A stretch of 64,000 nucleotides of DNA, from contig DXZT01000038.1 in assembly GCA_019419545.1 (NCBI GenBank), positions 9,776 through 73,775 on the forward strand, in the 5' to 3' direction. The notes beneath the pieces were generated by a model. It was not told the origin of the DNA. It saw nothing but the letters and a program-made list of their open reading frames with translations, and made no database searches. How positions within the stretch are numbered: position 1 is the stretch's first letter; each line of letters starts with the position of its first letter. A program made the translations under genes and the position numbers. Below are positions 26,232-36,838 of this stretch, one piece after another. This DNA comes from Collinsella sp. (lineage in GTDB: Bacteria; Actinomycetota; Coriobacteriia; Coriobacteriales; Coriobacteriaceae).

Positions 26232-26579
26232 CTACTTTGCGTTGATGCTGGCTATGAGGGCGTCGGCTTTGGTGGCGATGACGTTGTTGATGTCGGCCTG
26301 CAGCTCCTCGTAGACCGCTATGGCTCGCTCGCCGGCCGGCGTGAGCGATGATCCGCGGGCGCCGTCGCGCTCGATGAGTTTGCATCCCAGCTGACCTTCG
26401 GCCTCGTTCACGATGCGCCAGGCCTTGGAATACGCCATGCCCATGCTTTTGGCGGCGCGGTTGAGCGAGTGCTCGCGGGCAATACCCTGCAGCAGCAAGA
26501 CGCAGCCGTGGCCGAACACGCCCGGCAGATCCTTGTCGCACGCTTGAATGACCAACTTTGCCGTTGTCTTGTACTCCAT
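26232..26579 (-). CDS. ModE-type winged-helix regulator
   Basis: 115 residues; ATG at 26579 preferred over GTG 26588 (GGAG closer to the ATG). It is a LysR/ModE-like winged helix: VFGHGCVLLLQGIAREHSLN, RAAKSMGMAYSKAWRIVNEA, LGCKLIERDGARGSSLTPAG are the ModE N-terminal domain almost word for word. The C-terminal molybdate-binding (TOBE) domains of E. coli ModE are absent, so this short form may not sense molybdate itself. No molybdenum genes are near. It faces away from guaB. Confidence 0.8.
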   Translation of the reverse strand: MEYKTTAKLVIQACDKDLPGVFGHGCVLLLQGIAREHSLNRAAKSMGMAYSKAWRIVNEAEGQLGCKLIERDGARGSSLTPAGERAIAVYEELQADINNVIATKADALIASINAK

Positions 26580-26772
26580 GTGCTCCACGTCTCCCCGCTA
26601 AAGTGTTTGCTGGGCAAACGCAAAGCCTGCGTCAAACCCTCGTGTGCTCTTCTTAAATCATGCATTGTAGCAGTCAAAGTGCGTTAAGATGCTTCCCCAG
26701 TATTGGGCGCCCAAGGTTGGGCTGGGTCCTACGAGGCCTGCAGCCGACCGGTCGCATGGAAAAAGGAGAAAC

Positions 26773-28284
26773 ATGGCTACGTTCTTTCCCGGTGAGTCCC
26801 ACACGTTTTCGGAGTATCTGCTGGTCCCTGGTTACTCGTCCTCGCAGTGCATCCCCAACAACGTCTCTCTTAAGACGCCGCTAACCCGCTTTAAGCGCGG
26901 TGAGAAGCCGGCAATCACCCTGAACATCCCCATGGTTTCCGCCATCATGCAGTCCGTCTCGGGCGTCGACATGGGTGTCGCGCTCGCTACCGAGGGTGGC
27001 CTGTCCTTCATCTACGGTTCCCAGAGCGCCGAGTCCGAGGCCGCTATGGTCAAGGCCGTCAAGGATCACAAGGCCGGCTTCGTTCAGTCCGATTCCACGC
27101 TGACCCCCGACATGACCATGGAGCAGGTCATCGAGCTCAAGGAGAAGACCGGTCACTCCACCATGCCGGTCACCGACGACGGCACTCCCAAGGGTAAGCT
27201 CCTGGGCATCGTCACCAGCCGTGACTATCGTCCCAGCCGCGATGACCACCAGAAGAAGGTCTCCGAGTTCATGACCCCGCGTGAGCAGCTCATCGTGGGC
27301 GATAAGAACATCAGCCTCAAGGTTGCCAACGACGTCATCTGGGATAACAAGCTCAACGCCCTGCCGATCGTCGACGACAACGATCACCTCATGGGCATCG
27401 TTTTCCGCAAGGACTACGACAGCCACAAGACCAACCCCAACGAGCTGCTCGATAACGACAAGCGCTATATGGTCGGCGCCGGTATCAACACCCGCGACTA
27501 TGCCGAGCGCGTGCCGCTGCTCATCGAGGCCGGTGCCGATGTCCTGTGCATCGACTCCTCCGAGGGCTTTAGCGAGTGGCAGAAGCGCACCATCGAGTGG
27601 ATCCGCGCCAACTACGGCGAGGACGTCAAGGTCGGTGCCGGTAACGTCGTCGACGCCGAGGGCTTCCGCTTCTTGGCCGACTGCGGTGCCGACTTCATCA
27701 AGGTCGGTATCGGCGGCGGTTCCATCTGCATTACCCGCGAGACCAAGGGCATTGGCCGTGGCCAGGCCACCGCGCTGATCGACGTCTGCCGCGCTCGCGA
27801 CGAGTACTACGAGGAGACCGGCGTCTACGTGCCCGTGTGCTCCGACGGCGGCATCGTCTACGACTACCACATGACGCTCGCCCTTGCAATGGGTGCCGAC
27901 TTTATGATGCTGGGTCGCTACTTCGCCCGCTTTGACGAGAGCCCGACCGAGCGCGTCAATGTGAACGGTCAGTACATGAAGGAGTACTGGGGCGAGGGTT
28001 CTGCGCGTGCCCGCAACTGGCAGCGCTACGACCTGGGCGGCGCCGCGAAGCTCAGCTTCGTCGAGGGCGTCGATTCCTACGTTCCCTACGCCGGCTCCCT
28101 CAAGGACGGCGTGGGCGGCACGCTCTACAAGGTCAAGTCCACGATGTGCAACTGCGGCGCCCTCTCGATCCCCGAGCTCCAGGAAAAGGCGCGCCTAACG
28201 CTGGTCAGCTCCACTTCCATCGTCGAAGGCGGAGCCCACGACGTTGTCGTCAAAGACTCCCAGCAGTCTGTGTCTTATCGATAA
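26773..28284 (+). CDS. guaB: IMP dehydrogenase
   Basis: 503 residues from ATG 26773 with AAAGGAGAA upstream. Oxidises IMP to XMP with NAD, the committed step of GTP synthesis. A TIM barrel holds two CBS-type domains (about residues 105-225: [40 protein letters not shown]). The catalytic loop is [15 protein letters not shown] with Cys319, slightly different from the commoner GIGPGSICTTR. Other motifs: [30 protein letters not shown]. The gene is monocistronic, with hairpin terminators downstream. Confidence 0.93.
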   Translation: MATFFPGESHTFSEYLLVPGYSSSQCIPNNVSLKTPLTRFKRGEKPAITLNIPMVSAIMQSVSGVDMGVALATEGGLSFIYGSQSAESEAAMVKAVKDHKAGFVQSDSTLTPDMTMEQVIELKEKTGHSTMPVTDDGTPKGKLLGIVTSRDYRPSRDDHQKKVSEFMTPREQLIVGDKNISLKVANDVIWDNKLNALPIVDDNDHLMGIVFRKDYDSHKTNPNELLDNDKRYMVGAGINTRDYAERVPLLIEAGADVLCIDSSEGFSEWQKRTIEWIRANYGEDVKVGAGNVVDAEGFRFLADCGADFIKVGIGGGSICITRETKGIGRGQATALIDVCRARDEYYEETGVYVPVCSDGGIVYDYHMTLALAMGADFMMLGRYFARFDESPTERVNVNGQYMKEYWGEGSARARNWQRYDLGGAAKLSFVEGVDSYVPYAGSLKDGVGGTLYKVKSTMCNCGALSIPELQEKARLTLVSSTSIVEGGAHDVVVKDSQQSVSYR

Positions 28285-28380
28285 GCGGCTTTCCCAGGCA
28301 CCGCATCTTGCCGTTCAAACCGTCGCTTGCGTACCTAAGTACGCGGCGCTCCTCTTTCACGGCAACCTGCGGCATCTGGA

Positions 28381-28404
28381 AAACCCGTTCCTTCTAGAAC
28401 GGGT
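28381..28404 (+). terminator. Hairpin after guaB
   Basis: AACCCGTTC (28381-28389) pairs perfectly with 28396-28404 around a six-base loop. It lies about 100 bases after the guaB stop and lacks a T-tract, so it is a weaker candidate than the next hairpin. Confidence 0.4.
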
Positions 28405-28443
28405 TGCACATAAAGGTTGAGTTTCAACCACGTTATTTAGATA

Positions 28444-28478
28444 AAGCGAGATGCCTGCAAGTCGCAGGCATCTCGCTT
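28444..28478 (+). terminator. Intrinsic terminator after guaB
   Basis: A perfect 15-bp stem, AAGCGAGATGCCTGC (28444-28458) with 28464-28478, five-base loop, followed by GTTGTATTT. Confidence 0.7.
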
Positions 28479-28512
28479 GTTGTATTTGCTATCATCAGTC
28501 AAGTTAACCTTA

Positions 28513-28631
28513 GGGTCGGTCGGCTTAGCTTTGTTTGCTACAAGTTCCGCACGCAAAGAAGAGCACTTAATGTGCTCTTCGTCTTGCGCAGGACTGTCCG
28601 CAGTAGCGAATAAAGCTAAGCCGACCGACCC
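28513..28631. repeat. 119-bp long palindrome in front of leuS
   Basis: Arms 28513-28541 and 28603-28631 form 29 base pairs with two G-U matches. The centre continues as CGCAA/TTGCG and a perfect GAAGAGCAC/GTGCTCTTC stem with a TTAAT loop. It ends 12 bases before the leuS ribosome binding site. No T-box consensus or S-box was recognised, so it is either a mobile palindrome or an unclassified leader RNA. Confidence 0.75.
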
Positions 28632-28654
28632 CAGCTAAGATTAAAGGAGCTGAT

Positions 28655-31231
28655 ATGTGCGATTGCACAGATCATAAGGACGAGATCCCTGCCTACGACG
28701 CACAGGCCATTGAGTCCAAGTGGATGAAGGCCTGGGAGGACTCCAACCTCTTTGCCGTCGACACCGACGCCAGCAAGCCCAAGAAGTACGTGCTCGAGAT
28801 GTTCCCGTATCCGTCGGGCGACCTGCACATGGGCCACGCGCGCAACTACACCATCGGCGATGCCATGGCCCGTCAGGCCCGCATGCGCGGCTACGACGTG
28901 CTTCACCCCATCGGCTTCGATGCCTTTGGCCTGCCCGCCGAGAACGCCGCCATCAAGCACAACACGCAGGCTGCCGCTTGGACGTATAAGAACATGGACC
29001 AGGCGCTCGCCACGATGAAGCGCATGGGTTTCTCCTACGATCTGGATCGCATGGTCAAGACCTGCAGCCCCGACTACTACCGTTGGGGTCAGTGGATCTT
29101 TGAGAAGTTGTGGGAAAAGGGCCTGGTCTACCGTAAGAAGAACCCGGTCAACTGGTGTCCCACCTGCAAGACCGTTCTGGCCAACGAGCAGGTCACCGAG
29201 GGCAAGTGCTGGCGCTGTGGCACCGAGCCCGAGAAGCGCGACCTGGAGCAGTGGTACTTCAAGATTACCGAGTACTCCCAGGAGCTGCTCGACGATCTGG
29301 AGAAGCTCCCCGGCTGGCCCGAGCGCGTCAAGCAGATGCAGGCCAACTGGATCGGTCGCTCCGAGGGCGCCGAGGTCGACTTTACCCTGTGCGACCAGGA
29401 TGGCGAGCCCATCGAAGGCGACGAGGGCAAGATCACCGTCTTCACCACGCGTGCCGACACCCTTTTTGGCGTCTCCTTCTTTGTCCTGGCTCCCGAGTAC
29501 GCCGGCCTGCATGAGCTCGTCGAGGGCACGGAGTACGAGGAGGCCGTCACCAAGATCGTTGAGGACTCCAAGCATATCTCTGCCGTCGAGCGTGCCCAGG
29601 GCACCCTCGAGAAGCACGGTGCCTTCACGGGCCGCTATGTGGTAAACCCCGTCAACGGCGAGAAGGTCCCTGTGTGGGTTGCCGACTACGTCGTTGCCGA
29701 CTACGGCACCGGTGCCGTCATGGCCGTTCCCTGCGGCGACCAGCGCGACTTTGAGTTTGCCCGCAAGTATGACCTGCCGATCGTGCCGATCATCCTGGAC
29801 GATGACGATCGCACTGCCGTCGAGGCCAGCGGCGAGACCATCGATACCTTCCATGCCGAGACCGTCGACTGGGATTGCGCCCACGCTGCCGAGGGCACGC
29901 TCGTCCAGTCTGGCAAGTACACCGGCATGCGCGGCGGTAAGCACTCCGAGGGCGAGGCTGCGATCGTGGCCGACCTCGAGGCCATGGGCTGCGGTCGTCG
30001 CAAGGTCGAGTTCCGTCTGCGCGACTGGCTCATTTCCCGTCAGCGCTATTGGGGCAACCCCATCCCGGCCATCCACTGCGAGCACTGCGGCATCGTGCCC
30101 GTGCCCGAGGATCAGCTGCCGGTGACGCTGCCCGAGAACCTGGACCTGGGCGCCGGCGAGACCCTCGCCGAGTGCAAGGAGTTCTACGAGACCACCTGCC
30201 CGGTCTGCGGCCGCCCGGCCAAGCGCGAGACCGATACCATGGACACCTTCACCTGCTCCAGCTGGTATTACCTGCGCTATACCGACCCGCACAACACCGA
30301 GCTGCCCTTCTCCCGCGAGGCCGCCGACCGTTGGATGCCTGTCGATAACTACATCGGCGGCATCGAGCACGCCATTCTGCACCTGCTCTACAGCCGCTTC
30401 TTTACCAAGGCACTGCGCGACCTGGGTCTGCTGAGTGTGGACGAGCCCTTCACCAACCTGCTGTGCCAGGGCATGGTCAAGGACGAGAACGGCGACACCA
30501 TGTCCAAGTCCAAGGGCAATGTCGTGCCCCCGAGCTCGGTTATCGAGCCCTATGGTGCCGACACCATGCGTCTGGCGATCCTGTTTATCGCCCCGCCCGA
30601 GAAGGACTTTGACTGGGACCCCAAGGCCGTCGAGGGCGCCAACCGCTTTATCAAGCGCGCCTGGCGTATCGTTTGGCAGCTCGTCCAGTCCGGCGACGCC
30701 AACGTGGCCTTCGACAAGTCCGCGCTCGACGAGGTTGCGATGAAGCTCTATCGCGAGCGTCACCGCACCATCGCCAAGTGCACCGAGGACTTCGACCGCG
30801 GCCAGTTCAACACCGCCATCTCGGCCGTCATGGAGCTCGTCAACGCGGCGAGTGCCTACCTCAATGCCACTGAGGGCGCTTCCCGTGACAAGGCGCTGTG
30901 CTACGGCGTGGCTAAGGATATCGTGAGCGTCCTTGCCCCCATCTGCCCGTTCTGGGCCGACGAGCTGTGGCACGAGGCCCTCGGCTGCGAGGGCAACGCC
31001 TACACCGCCGCCTGGCCCGAGTTCGACCTGGCCGAGTCCATCGAGGATACGGTGCAGATCGTCGTACAGGTGCTCGGCAAGGTCCGTGGCCGCATCGACG
31101 TCGCCCGCGACGCCTCCAACGAGGAGATGCAAGCTGCCGCTGAGGAAGCCGTTGCCAAGTGGCTTGAGGGCAAGACGGTCGTCAAGGCCATCTGCGTGCC
31201 CGGCAAGCTGGTCAACCTGGTGGTCAAGTAA
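28655..31231 (+). CDS. leuS: Leucyl-tRNA synthetase
   Basis: 858 residues; AAAGGAG seven bases before ATG. Charges tRNA-Leu. Class I motifs: HMGH (58-61) in [15 protein letters not shown], and the KMSKS-type MSKSKGN near 616. A four-cysteine zinc ribbon lies at [15 protein letters not shown] and CWRCGTEP, the editing domain shows [12 protein letters not shown] and [16 protein letters not shown], and a second CEHCG...CPVCG pair is in the leucine-specific region. The C-terminus has the usual tRNA-binding module. Monocistronic, followed by a terminator. Confidence 0.97.
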   Translation: MCDCTDHKDEIPAYDAQAIESKWMKAWEDSNLFAVDTDASKPKKYVLEMFPYPSGDLHMGHARNYTIGDAMARQARMRGYDVLHPIGFDAFGLPAENAAIKHNTQAAAWTYKNMDQALATMKRMGFSYDLDRMVKTCSPDYYRWGQWIFEKLWEKGLVYRKKNPVNWCPTCKTVLANEQVTEGKCWRCGTEPEKRDLEQWYFKITEYSQELLDDLEKLPGWPERVKQMQANWIGRSEGAEVDFTLCDQDGEPIEGDEGKITVFTTRADTLFGVSFFVLAPEYAGLHELVEGTEYEEAVTKIVEDSKHISAVERAQGTLEKHGAFTGRYVVNPVNGEKVPVWVADYVVADYGTGAVMAVPCGDQRDFEFARKYDLPIVPIILDDDDRTAVEASGETIDTFHAETVDWDCAHAAEGTLVQSGKYTGMRGGKHSEGEAAIVADLEAMGCGRRKVEFRLRDWLISRQRYWGNPIPAIHCEHCGIVPVPEDQLPVTLPENLDLGAGETLAECKEFYETTCPVCGRPAKRETDTMDTFTCSSWYYLRYTDPHNTELPFSREAADRWMPVDNYIGGIEHAILHLLYSRFFTKALRDLGLLSVDEPFTNLLCQGMVKDENGDTMSKSKGNVVPPSSVIEPYGADTMRLAILFIAPPEKDFDWDPKAVEGANRFIKRAWRIVWQLVQSGDANVAFDKSALDEVAMKLYRERHRTIAKCTEDFDRGQFNTAISAVMELVNAASAYLNATEGASRDKALCYGVAKDIVSVLAPICPFWADELWHEALGCEGNAYTAAWPEFDLAESIEDTVQIVVQVLGKVRGRIDVARDASNEEMQAAAEEAVAKWLEGKTVVKAICVPGKLVNLVVK

Positions 31232-31257
31232 GCGCTGCGCGTAAAGTTGACATGCAA

Positions 31258-31296
31258 TAAACGAGGGGCGGTCCGGTTGGGTCGTCCCTCGTTTTG
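31258..31296. terminator. Bidirectional terminator after leuS
   Basis: AAACGAGGGG-CG pairs with CG-CCCTCGTTT across a 10-base loop, with A-rich left and T-rich right sides. It separates leuS from the convergent lipoprotein gene. Confidence 0.75.
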
Positions 31297-31335
31297 TGTT
31301 GTATGCCCTGCTTAGTCAGTGCGTCGCACCGTCTT

Positions 31336-31908
31336 CTACGAGATGTGTACCAGGTCCCTAAAGTAAACGTTGCCCGTTGTCTCTTCGAACATCCAAATGT
31401 TGAGGTAGATGTCGTTGAGGTCGTTGTTCACATCAAAGTCCGGGTCGTCGAAGGTGCCTACAAAGGTGAGCATCGCGGTCGCTTCTTCGCCTGCGGCGAC
31501 GGGCTGGCGCATGCGCACATCGCGGACCACGCCGTTGACGTAGGCATAGGAGTCCACATCGCCAAACATCATATCGACACCGGTGTTGTTGGTCACCGAA
31601 AAGACGAGCGTGGCGTCGCCGTAGCCGTCGGTGTCCTTGCCCACGCAGGCAACATGGACGTTCTCGTCTGCCTCAAGGTCGATGGGGAACTGTTCTTGAG
31701 GGTCGGGGTCCAAACCCTGGGGATCGATGATGTCCTCGTCCATTTTTTCGGAGCTCACCGGGCGTTCGGTTTTTTCGATGGCTTTGGTGCTGCCAGGATT
31801 CGGTTCGCATGTTCCGGTTTTGCTGTTCGTCTTGCCGCAGCCCACGAGGGCCAACGAGCACGTTGCGATGGCGAGCGCAGTCATGCAGAGGGTGCCTAGG
31901 CGTTTCAT
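31336..31908 (-). CDS. Lipoprotein with an immunoglobulin-like domain
   Basis: 190 residues; ATG at 31908 with GGAGG ten bases upstream. The signal MKRLGTLCMTALAIATCSLA runs to LVGC, with lipidation Cys at residue 24. After an acidic linker (to about 85), the remaining part is strand-rich: VHVACVGKDTDGYGDATLVF, VTNNTGVDMMFGDVDSYAYV, AMLTFVGTF, a DUF5067/DUF4352-like beta-sandwich common in Gram-positive lipoproteins. Role unknown; exposed on the outer face of the membrane. Divergent from the rimP operon, convergent with leuS. Confidence 0.75.
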   Translation of the reverse strand: MKRLGTLCMTALAIATCSLALVGCGKTNSKTGTCEPNPGSTKAIEKTERPVSSEKMDEDIIDPQGLDPDPQEQFPIDLEADENVHVACVGKDTDGYGDATLVFSVTNNTGVDMMFGDVDSYAYVNGVVRDVRMRQPVAAGEEATAMLTFVGTFDDPDFDVNNDLNDIYLNIWMFEETTGNVYFRDLVHIS

Positions 31909-32170
31909 GGGTGCCTCCTTGCCGTAGAGGATTTGGAAAGGTTCGTCGTTGCGCGACTTTCTGGCCGGCTTGTTGCGGAATGTCCCTTAGCGTAAGTCTG
32001 ATCGATAAGGGCTCGGGGAGGAATGCCCTTGGGGTCCGAACAGACCTGTGGATTGGGACGCATGGCCCGTTTTGGGACTGTTGAGGGCGCGCCGCATGGG
32101 GCTCCTCGGTCAATTGTCCTATTCTTGTGGAGAACCTGTGCGCACGCTGACCTGCAGATTCGTACTGTGC

Positions 32171-32199
32171 TTGCGCGTTTCCGCAGCTATTGGTATAGT
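32171..32199 (+). promoter_or_regulatory. Promoter of the rimP-nusA operon
   Basis: TTGCGC (32171-32176) and TATAGT (32194-32199) are 17 bases apart, about 80 bases before the rimP start. The rest of the 370-base gap shows no gene. Confidence 0.65.
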
Positions 32200-32225
32200 T
32201 TGCTTGCAAATGAAGTTGTAATTGA

Positions 32226-32257
32226 AAGAAGTGGGGTTTCGGCCCCGCTTCTTTTTT
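32226..32257 (+). terminator. Terminator-like attenuator in the rimP leader
   Basis: Eleven base pairs (one G-U; 32226-32236 with 32243-32253), six-base loop, then a run of six T. It lies between the promoter and the rimP start, so it can stop transcription before the operon. Control by NusA, encoded downstream, is an attractive guess. Confidence 0.75.
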
Positions 32258-32277
32258 GTATGGATGGAGGTGCCGCA

Positions 32278-32772
32278 ATGGTCAAGACCAAGACCGAGCA
32301 GGCGATCATCGACGCGCTCGAGGCCGTCGCTCCCCAGCACGATGTCGACATCGTCGACGTCGAGCTCGTGGGTGCCACCAAGGCCCCCTGCGTGCGCGTG
32401 CGTATCGAGGGTGCCGAGGGTCAGAGCCTGTCGCTCAACGACGTCACGGCCAACACCAAGTGGGTCGGAGATGTGATTGAGGAGCTCGACCCCATCTCTT
32501 CGAGCTATACGCTCGAGGTGTCGAGCCCGGGTATGGCGCGCCCGCTGCGCCGCCCGAGTGACTTTGCCCGCTTTGTGGGCGAGAACTGCGAGCTCACCTC
32601 TACCGCCACCGAGGGCCGTCGCAAGTACGCCGGCAAGATTGCCACCGCCACCGAGACGAACGTGACCCTCGAGCTCGAGGACGGCGAGTCCGTTACCCTC
32701 GATTTCTCTGATGTTAAAAAGTGCAAGTTGAAGCCCACCTATGACTTCAAGCCCGCGAAGGAAGGAAAGTAA
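32278..32772 (+). CDS. rimP: Ribosome maturation factor RimP
   Basis: 164 residues from ATG 32278 with GGAGG eight bases before; the longer open frame upstream is non-coding leader. RimP helps 30S subunit assembly. Two domains are seen: alpha/beta KTKTEQAIIDALEAVAPQHD with VDIVDVELV, and a C-terminal SH3-like barrel; the family motif ISSSYTLEVSSPGMARPLRR is intact. First gene of the operon, one base before nusA start region. Confidence 0.93.
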   Translation: MVKTKTEQAIIDALEAVAPQHDVDIVDVELVGATKAPCVRVRIEGAEGQSLSLNDVTANTKWVGDVIEELDPISSSYTLEVSSPGMARPLRRPSDFARFVGENCELTSTATEGRRKYAGKIATATETNVTLELEDGESVTLDFSDVKKCKLKPTYDFKPAKEGK

Positions 32773-32773
32773 G

Positions 32774-34021
32774 ATGGCAGCATCCGACATGATGTCCGCC
32801 CTGATGGAGCTTTGCCAGGAGAAGCACATCGACCAGCTCTACCTGATCGACCGCCTGGAGCAGTCGCTCGCCAAGAGCTATGCCGAGATTCTGCATCTTG
32901 AGTGGGGCGCCAAGGTGACAATCGACCGCACCACCGGCAAGATCTACGTCTACCGCCTGGAGCCGATTGACGATTCCATGGACGAGGAGGGCAACTTCAC
33001 CGAGTTCGAGGAGATCGACGTCACCCCCAAGAACACGAGCCGCATCGCCGCCCAGCACGCCAAGGCCGAGATCAACGCCATCGTGCGCAACTCCGCCCGC
33101 GAGCAGATCTACGAGGAGTTCTCCGGCCGCATCGGTGACCTCATCAGCGGCACCGTGCTGCAGTCCACGCCCGACTTCACGATCGTCAAGATCCGCGAGG
33201 GCGTCGAGGCCGAGCTGCCGCACTTCGACCAGCGCCGTTACGAGAACGAGCGCAACGAGCGCCCGATGGGCGAGCGCTACCTGCACAACCAGCACATCAA
33301 GGCCGTGATCATCGACGTACGCGACCCCAACTCCAACCTGCAACCGGTTCGCGGCGAGCACAGCCGTCCGCCGATTGTCATCTCCCGCACCCACCCCGAG
33401 CTCATGCGTCGTCTGTTTGAGCAGGAGGTGCCCGAGATCTATGAGGGCACCGTCCAGATCAAGTCGATCGCCCGCGAGCCCGGCCAGCGTTCCAAGGTCG
33501 CCGTCCACTCGCTCGACGACCGTCTGGATCCCGTGGGCGCCTGCGTCGGCCCCAAGGGCAGCCGTGTTCGCGCTGTCGTGGGCGAGCTCCGTGGCGAGCG
33601 CGTCGACGTCATCCTGTGGGATGCCGATCCTGCCGTCTACGTCGCCAACGCCCTGTCGCCTGCCAAGGTCACCCGCGTCCTCATCGACGAGGAGAAGGCC
33701 TACGCCGGCGTCATCGTGCCCGACGACCAGCTGTCCCTCGCCATCGGCAAGGAGGGCCAGAACGCCCGCCTCGCCGCGCGCCTGACCGGCTGGCACATCG
33801 ATATCAAGTCCGAGACGCTTGCCGCCGACATCCTCAAGAACGTTCCCGTTCACGAGGAGCCCGCCGCCGACCTGATCGGTGACGAGGAGGACGAGGATGT
33901 CCGCCGCTGCGAGTATGTGTCCGAGGACGGCATCCAGTGCCGCAACCAGGCTCGTCCCGGCTCCCGTTTCTGCGGTGTCCACGACACCGACGCCTTCGAT
34001 GATGCGGAGGACCTGATCTAG
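32774..34021 (+). CDS. nusA: Transcription termination/antitermination factor NusA, with Cys-rich tail
   Basis: 415 residues from ATG 32774. Binds RNA polymerase and governs pausing, termination and antitermination. Order: N-terminal polymerase-binding domain (1-125), S1 (about 130-200), KH1 and KH2 ([20 protein letters not shown] and [20 protein letters not shown]). Instead of the acidic repeats of E. coli NusA, it ends with a short acidic linker and a C-x9-C-x10-C-x2-H motif (C379, C389, C400, H403) that may bind zinc. The ylxR gene commonly found between nusA and infB is absent. Confidence 0.95.
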   Translation: MAASDMMSALMELCQEKHIDQLYLIDRLEQSLAKSYAEILHLEWGAKVTIDRTTGKIYVYRLEPIDDSMDEEGNFTEFEEIDVTPKNTSRIAAQHAKAEINAIVRNSAREQIYEEFSGRIGDLISGTVLQSTPDFTIVKIREGVEAELPHFDQRRYENERNERPMGERYLHNQHIKAVIIDVRDPNSNLQPVRGEHSRPPIVISRTHPELMRRLFEQEVPEIYEGTVQIKSIAREPGQRSKVAVHSLDDRLDPVGACVGPKGSRVRAVVGELRGERVDVILWDADPAVYVANALSPAKVTRVLIDEEKAYAGVIVPDDQLSLAIGKEGQNARLAARLTGWHIDIKSETLAADILKNVPVHEEPAADLIGDEEDEDVRRCEYVSEDGIQCRNQARPGSRFCGVHDTDAFDDAEDLI

Positions 34022-34112
34022 CGCGCGGTCGCGCCGGGCGGGCCCCGGCGCGTCTCCCACGCTCGTTCAGTCTCTAGGCACCCAAGGTGCCAGAAAGGGT
34101 AGGTGAAGTCAT

Positions 34113-36827
34113 ATGGCAAAAGTCCGTGTGTCCACCCTGGCCAAAGAGTTCGGCATGACCTCCAAGGAACTGATGGGTCATCTCGCCGATATGAAGATTC
34201 CCGCTAAGTCCGCTTCCTCCACCTTGGAGGACGCCTATGTCGCCATGGTCCGCAAGCAGCTCGCCTCGGTGATCGAGGCCCGCGCTCAGGAAGTCGAGGC
34301 CGCCAAGCAGGCCGAGGAGCAGGCAGCTGCCGCCGAGGAGGCCGCCCGCGCCGCCGAGGCCGAGCGCGAGCGCATCGCCGCCGAGAAGGCACGCGAGGAG
34401 GAGCGCCGCCAGTTTGCCGCAGCCCAGGCTGCCGAGGAGGCTGCCCGCGCCGAGGCCGAGGCCAAGAAGAAGGCCGAGCAGGAGCGCCTTGCTCGCGAGA
34501 AGGAGGAGGCTGCCCGCGAGGCCCAGCGCCGCGCCGTTCCCGCTTCCGACTCCGGTTCGCGCTTCCGTTCGCTGCTCGACCAGATCGCCGCACAGGAGAC
34601 CGTGCTCAAGGAGAAGAAGGACGCCGAGGACAAGGCCAAGGCCGAGCGCGCCGCCGAGCGCGGTAACCGTCGTGGCGGCAACAACGACCGCCGCGGTGGC
34701 CGTCGCAACGATCGTAACGCCTCCGACAGCAACTCCGAGCGCAACGCCTCCGAGAGCCGTCCGCACAGCCATCGCACCAACGCCAGCAACAACGTCGCTG
34801 CTGGCATGGACTTCCCCAACCCTGATAAGCAGGGCAAGGGCAAGAAGCGCAAGGGCGGTCACAACAACGAAGAGGACCACTACAGCCGCATGGCTCGCGA
34901 GGCCGAGGAGTACAGCCGCGAGAAGGTGCTCGAGGAGGCTCGTGCTGCCGTCGAGGAGGCCTCTCGCGAGTCCACCGGTCGCCGCAAGAAGCGCAAGGAG
35001 AAGCGCGAGCGCGAGGCTGCCAAGGCTCAGGAGGAGCGCAAGATTGAGGAGGCATTGGCCCAGGGCGTGAACCCCGAGGAGCTCGACGCCATCAAGGTCT
35101 CCCAGGGCGTTACCGTCCAGGAGCTTGCCGAGGCTCTCGACGTTCCGGCCAACGACATCATCAAGCGCCTGTTCCTGCTGGGTACGCCGCTCACCATGAC
35201 GCAGTCCATGTCCGACGACCTCGTCGAGCTCGTTGCCGACGACCTGGGCCGTCAGATCAAGATCATCACCCCCGAGGAGGAGAACACCTTCTCGTTCTAC
35301 GACGATCCCGCCGACCTTAAGCCGCGTGCCCCGGTCGTCACCGTCATGGGCCACGTCGACCACGGCAAGACGAGCCTCCTCGACGCCATCCGTCACACCG
35401 GTGTCGCTGCCGGCGAGGCGGGCGGCATTACGCAGGCCATCGGCGCTTCGCAGGTTATGATCAACGACCGCAAGATCACCTTCATCGATACCCCGGGTCA
35501 CGCTACCTTTACGGCCATGCGTGCCCGTGGTGCCAAGGTGACCGACATCGTCATTCTGATCGTGGCTGCCGACGACGGTGTCATGCCTCAGACGGTCGAG
35601 TCGATCAACCACGCCAAGGCCGCCGGCGTACCCATCGTCGTCGCCGTCAACAAGATCGATAAGCCGGGCGCCAACCCCGACCGTGTGCGCCAGGAGCTCA
35701 CCGAGTACGGCGTCATCCCCGAGGAGTGGGGCGGACAGAACATGTTCGTCAACATCTCGGCCAAGCAGAAGATCGGTATCGACGACCTTCTGGAGACCGT
35801 GCTGCTCCAGGCAGATGTGCTCGAGCTCAAGGCCAACCCGGACACCTTTGCCTCCGGCAACGTCCTCGAGGCCAAGCTCGACAAGGGCCGCGGCTCGGTC
35901 GCTACCGTGCTCGTGACCCGCGGTACCCTGCACGTGGGCGATACGCTGGTCGCCGGCCTCACCTACGGCCGCGTCCGCGCCATGCTCGACCCCAAGGGCC
36001 GCGCCGTCACCGAGGCCGGTCCCTCCGACGCTGTCGAGATCCTGGGCCTGCAGTCCGTGCCCAACGCCGGTGACGAGTTCCGCGTGTTCGAGGACGAGCG
36101 CGAGGCGCGTGCGCTGGCCGACGAGCGTTCGCTCAAGGCCCGTATCGAGGAGCAGAGCCGCGTGAAGCACGTGACGCTCGAGAACCTCTTCGAGACCATC
36201 GCCGACGCCGAGGTCAAGGAGCTCAACCTGATCATCAAGGCCGACGTCCAGGGTTCCATCGAGGCCCTTCAGGACTCCCTCGACAAGATGGACCAGTCCG
36301 AGGTGCGCATCAACACGATCCATTCCGCGGTCGGCGCCATCAACGAGACCGACGTCGTCCTGGCCGACGCCTCCAACGCCATCATCATCGGCTTTGGCGT
36401 CCGTCCCGACGGCAAGGCCCGCTCCGCTGCCGAGCGCGAGGGCGTCGAGATCCGTTGCTACGACGTCATCTACAAGTGCCTCGAGGACCTCGACGCTGCC
36501 CGCATCGGTATGCTCAAGCCCACCGAGGTCGAGGTCTCCACGGGTACTGCGACCGTTCTGGACACCTTCAAGGTGCCCAAGGTCGGCATCGCCGCCGGTG
36601 TCCGCGTCGAAGAGGGCGAGATCGCCGCGACCGATTCTGTGCGCCTGGTGCGCGACGGCATCGTGGTCTTCAACGGTAAAATCGCCTCGATGCGCCACTA
36701 CAAGGACGAGGCCAAGAGCCTCAAGAGCGGCTCCGAGGGCGGTATTGGCCTGGAGAACTTCCAGGACATCAAGCCTGGCGACACCATTGAGGGCTACCGC
36801 ATCGACCAGGTTGCCCGTACCGAGTAG
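34113..36827 (+). CDS. infB: Translation initiation factor IF-2
   Basis: 904 residues. Brings initiator tRNA to the 30S subunit and promotes 50S joining as a GTPase. After an N-terminal IF2N domain, a long charged region of Ala/Glu/Arg repeats (about 45-330) precedes a second IF2N domain. The G domain has GHVDHGKT (413-420), the DTPGHATF switch and NKID. The usual domains II, III and IV follow. ATG preceded by GGTGAAGTC and, further up, AAAGGG. Follows nusA after a 91-base gap; rbfA follows. Confidence 0.97.
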   Translation: MAKVRVSTLAKEFGMTSKELMGHLADMKIPAKSASSTLEDAYVAMVRKQLASVIEARAQEVEAAKQAEEQAAAAEEAARAAEAERERIAAEKAREEERRQFAAAQAAEEAARAEAEAKKKAEQERLAREKEEAAREAQRRAVPASDSGSRFRSLLDQIAAQETVLKEKKDAEDKAKAERAAERGNRRGGNNDRRGGRRNDRNASDSNSERNASESRPHSHRTNASNNVAAGMDFPNPDKQGKGKKRKGGHNNEEDHYSRMAREAEEYSREKVLEEARAAVEEASRESTGRRKKRKEKREREAAKAQEERKIEEALAQGVNPEELDAIKVSQGVTVQELAEALDVPANDIIKRLFLLGTPLTMTQSMSDDLVELVADDLGRQIKIITPEEENTFSFYDDPADLKPRAPVVTVMGHVDHGKTSLLDAIRHTGVAAGEAGGITQAIGASQVMINDRKITFIDTPGHATFTAMRARGAKVTDIVILIVAADDGVMPQTVESINHAKAAGVPIVVAVNKIDKPGANPDRVRQELTEYGVIPEEWGGQNMFVNISAKQKIGIDDLLETVLLQADVLELKANPDTFASGNVLEAKLDKGRGSVATVLVTRGTLHVGDTLVAGLTYGRVRAMLDPKGRAVTEAGPSDAVEILGLQSVPNAGDEFRVFEDEREARALADERSLKARIEEQSRVKHVTLENLFETIADAEVKELNLIIKADVQGSIEALQDSLDKMDQSEVRINTIHSAVGAINETDVVLADASNAIIIGFGVRPDGKARSAAEREGVEIRCYDVIYKCLEDLDAARIGMLKPTEVEVSTGTATVLDTFKVPKVGIAAGVRVEEGEIAATDSVRLVRDGIVVFNGKIASMRHYKDEAKSLKSGSEGGIGLENFQDIKPGDTIEGYRIDQVARTE

Positions 36828-36838
36828 GGGGTAGCGCT

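Noticed and set aside
28513..28631. T-box riboswitch for leuS
   Set aside because: The leader is a simple extended palindrome without the T-box AGGGTGG-type sequence or specifier loop.
28616..36698. Very long minus-strand open frames opposite leuS, nusA and infB
   Set aside because: They mirror GC-rich coding genes on the plus strand and show the Val/Leu/Gly/His-rich composition of antisense shadows.
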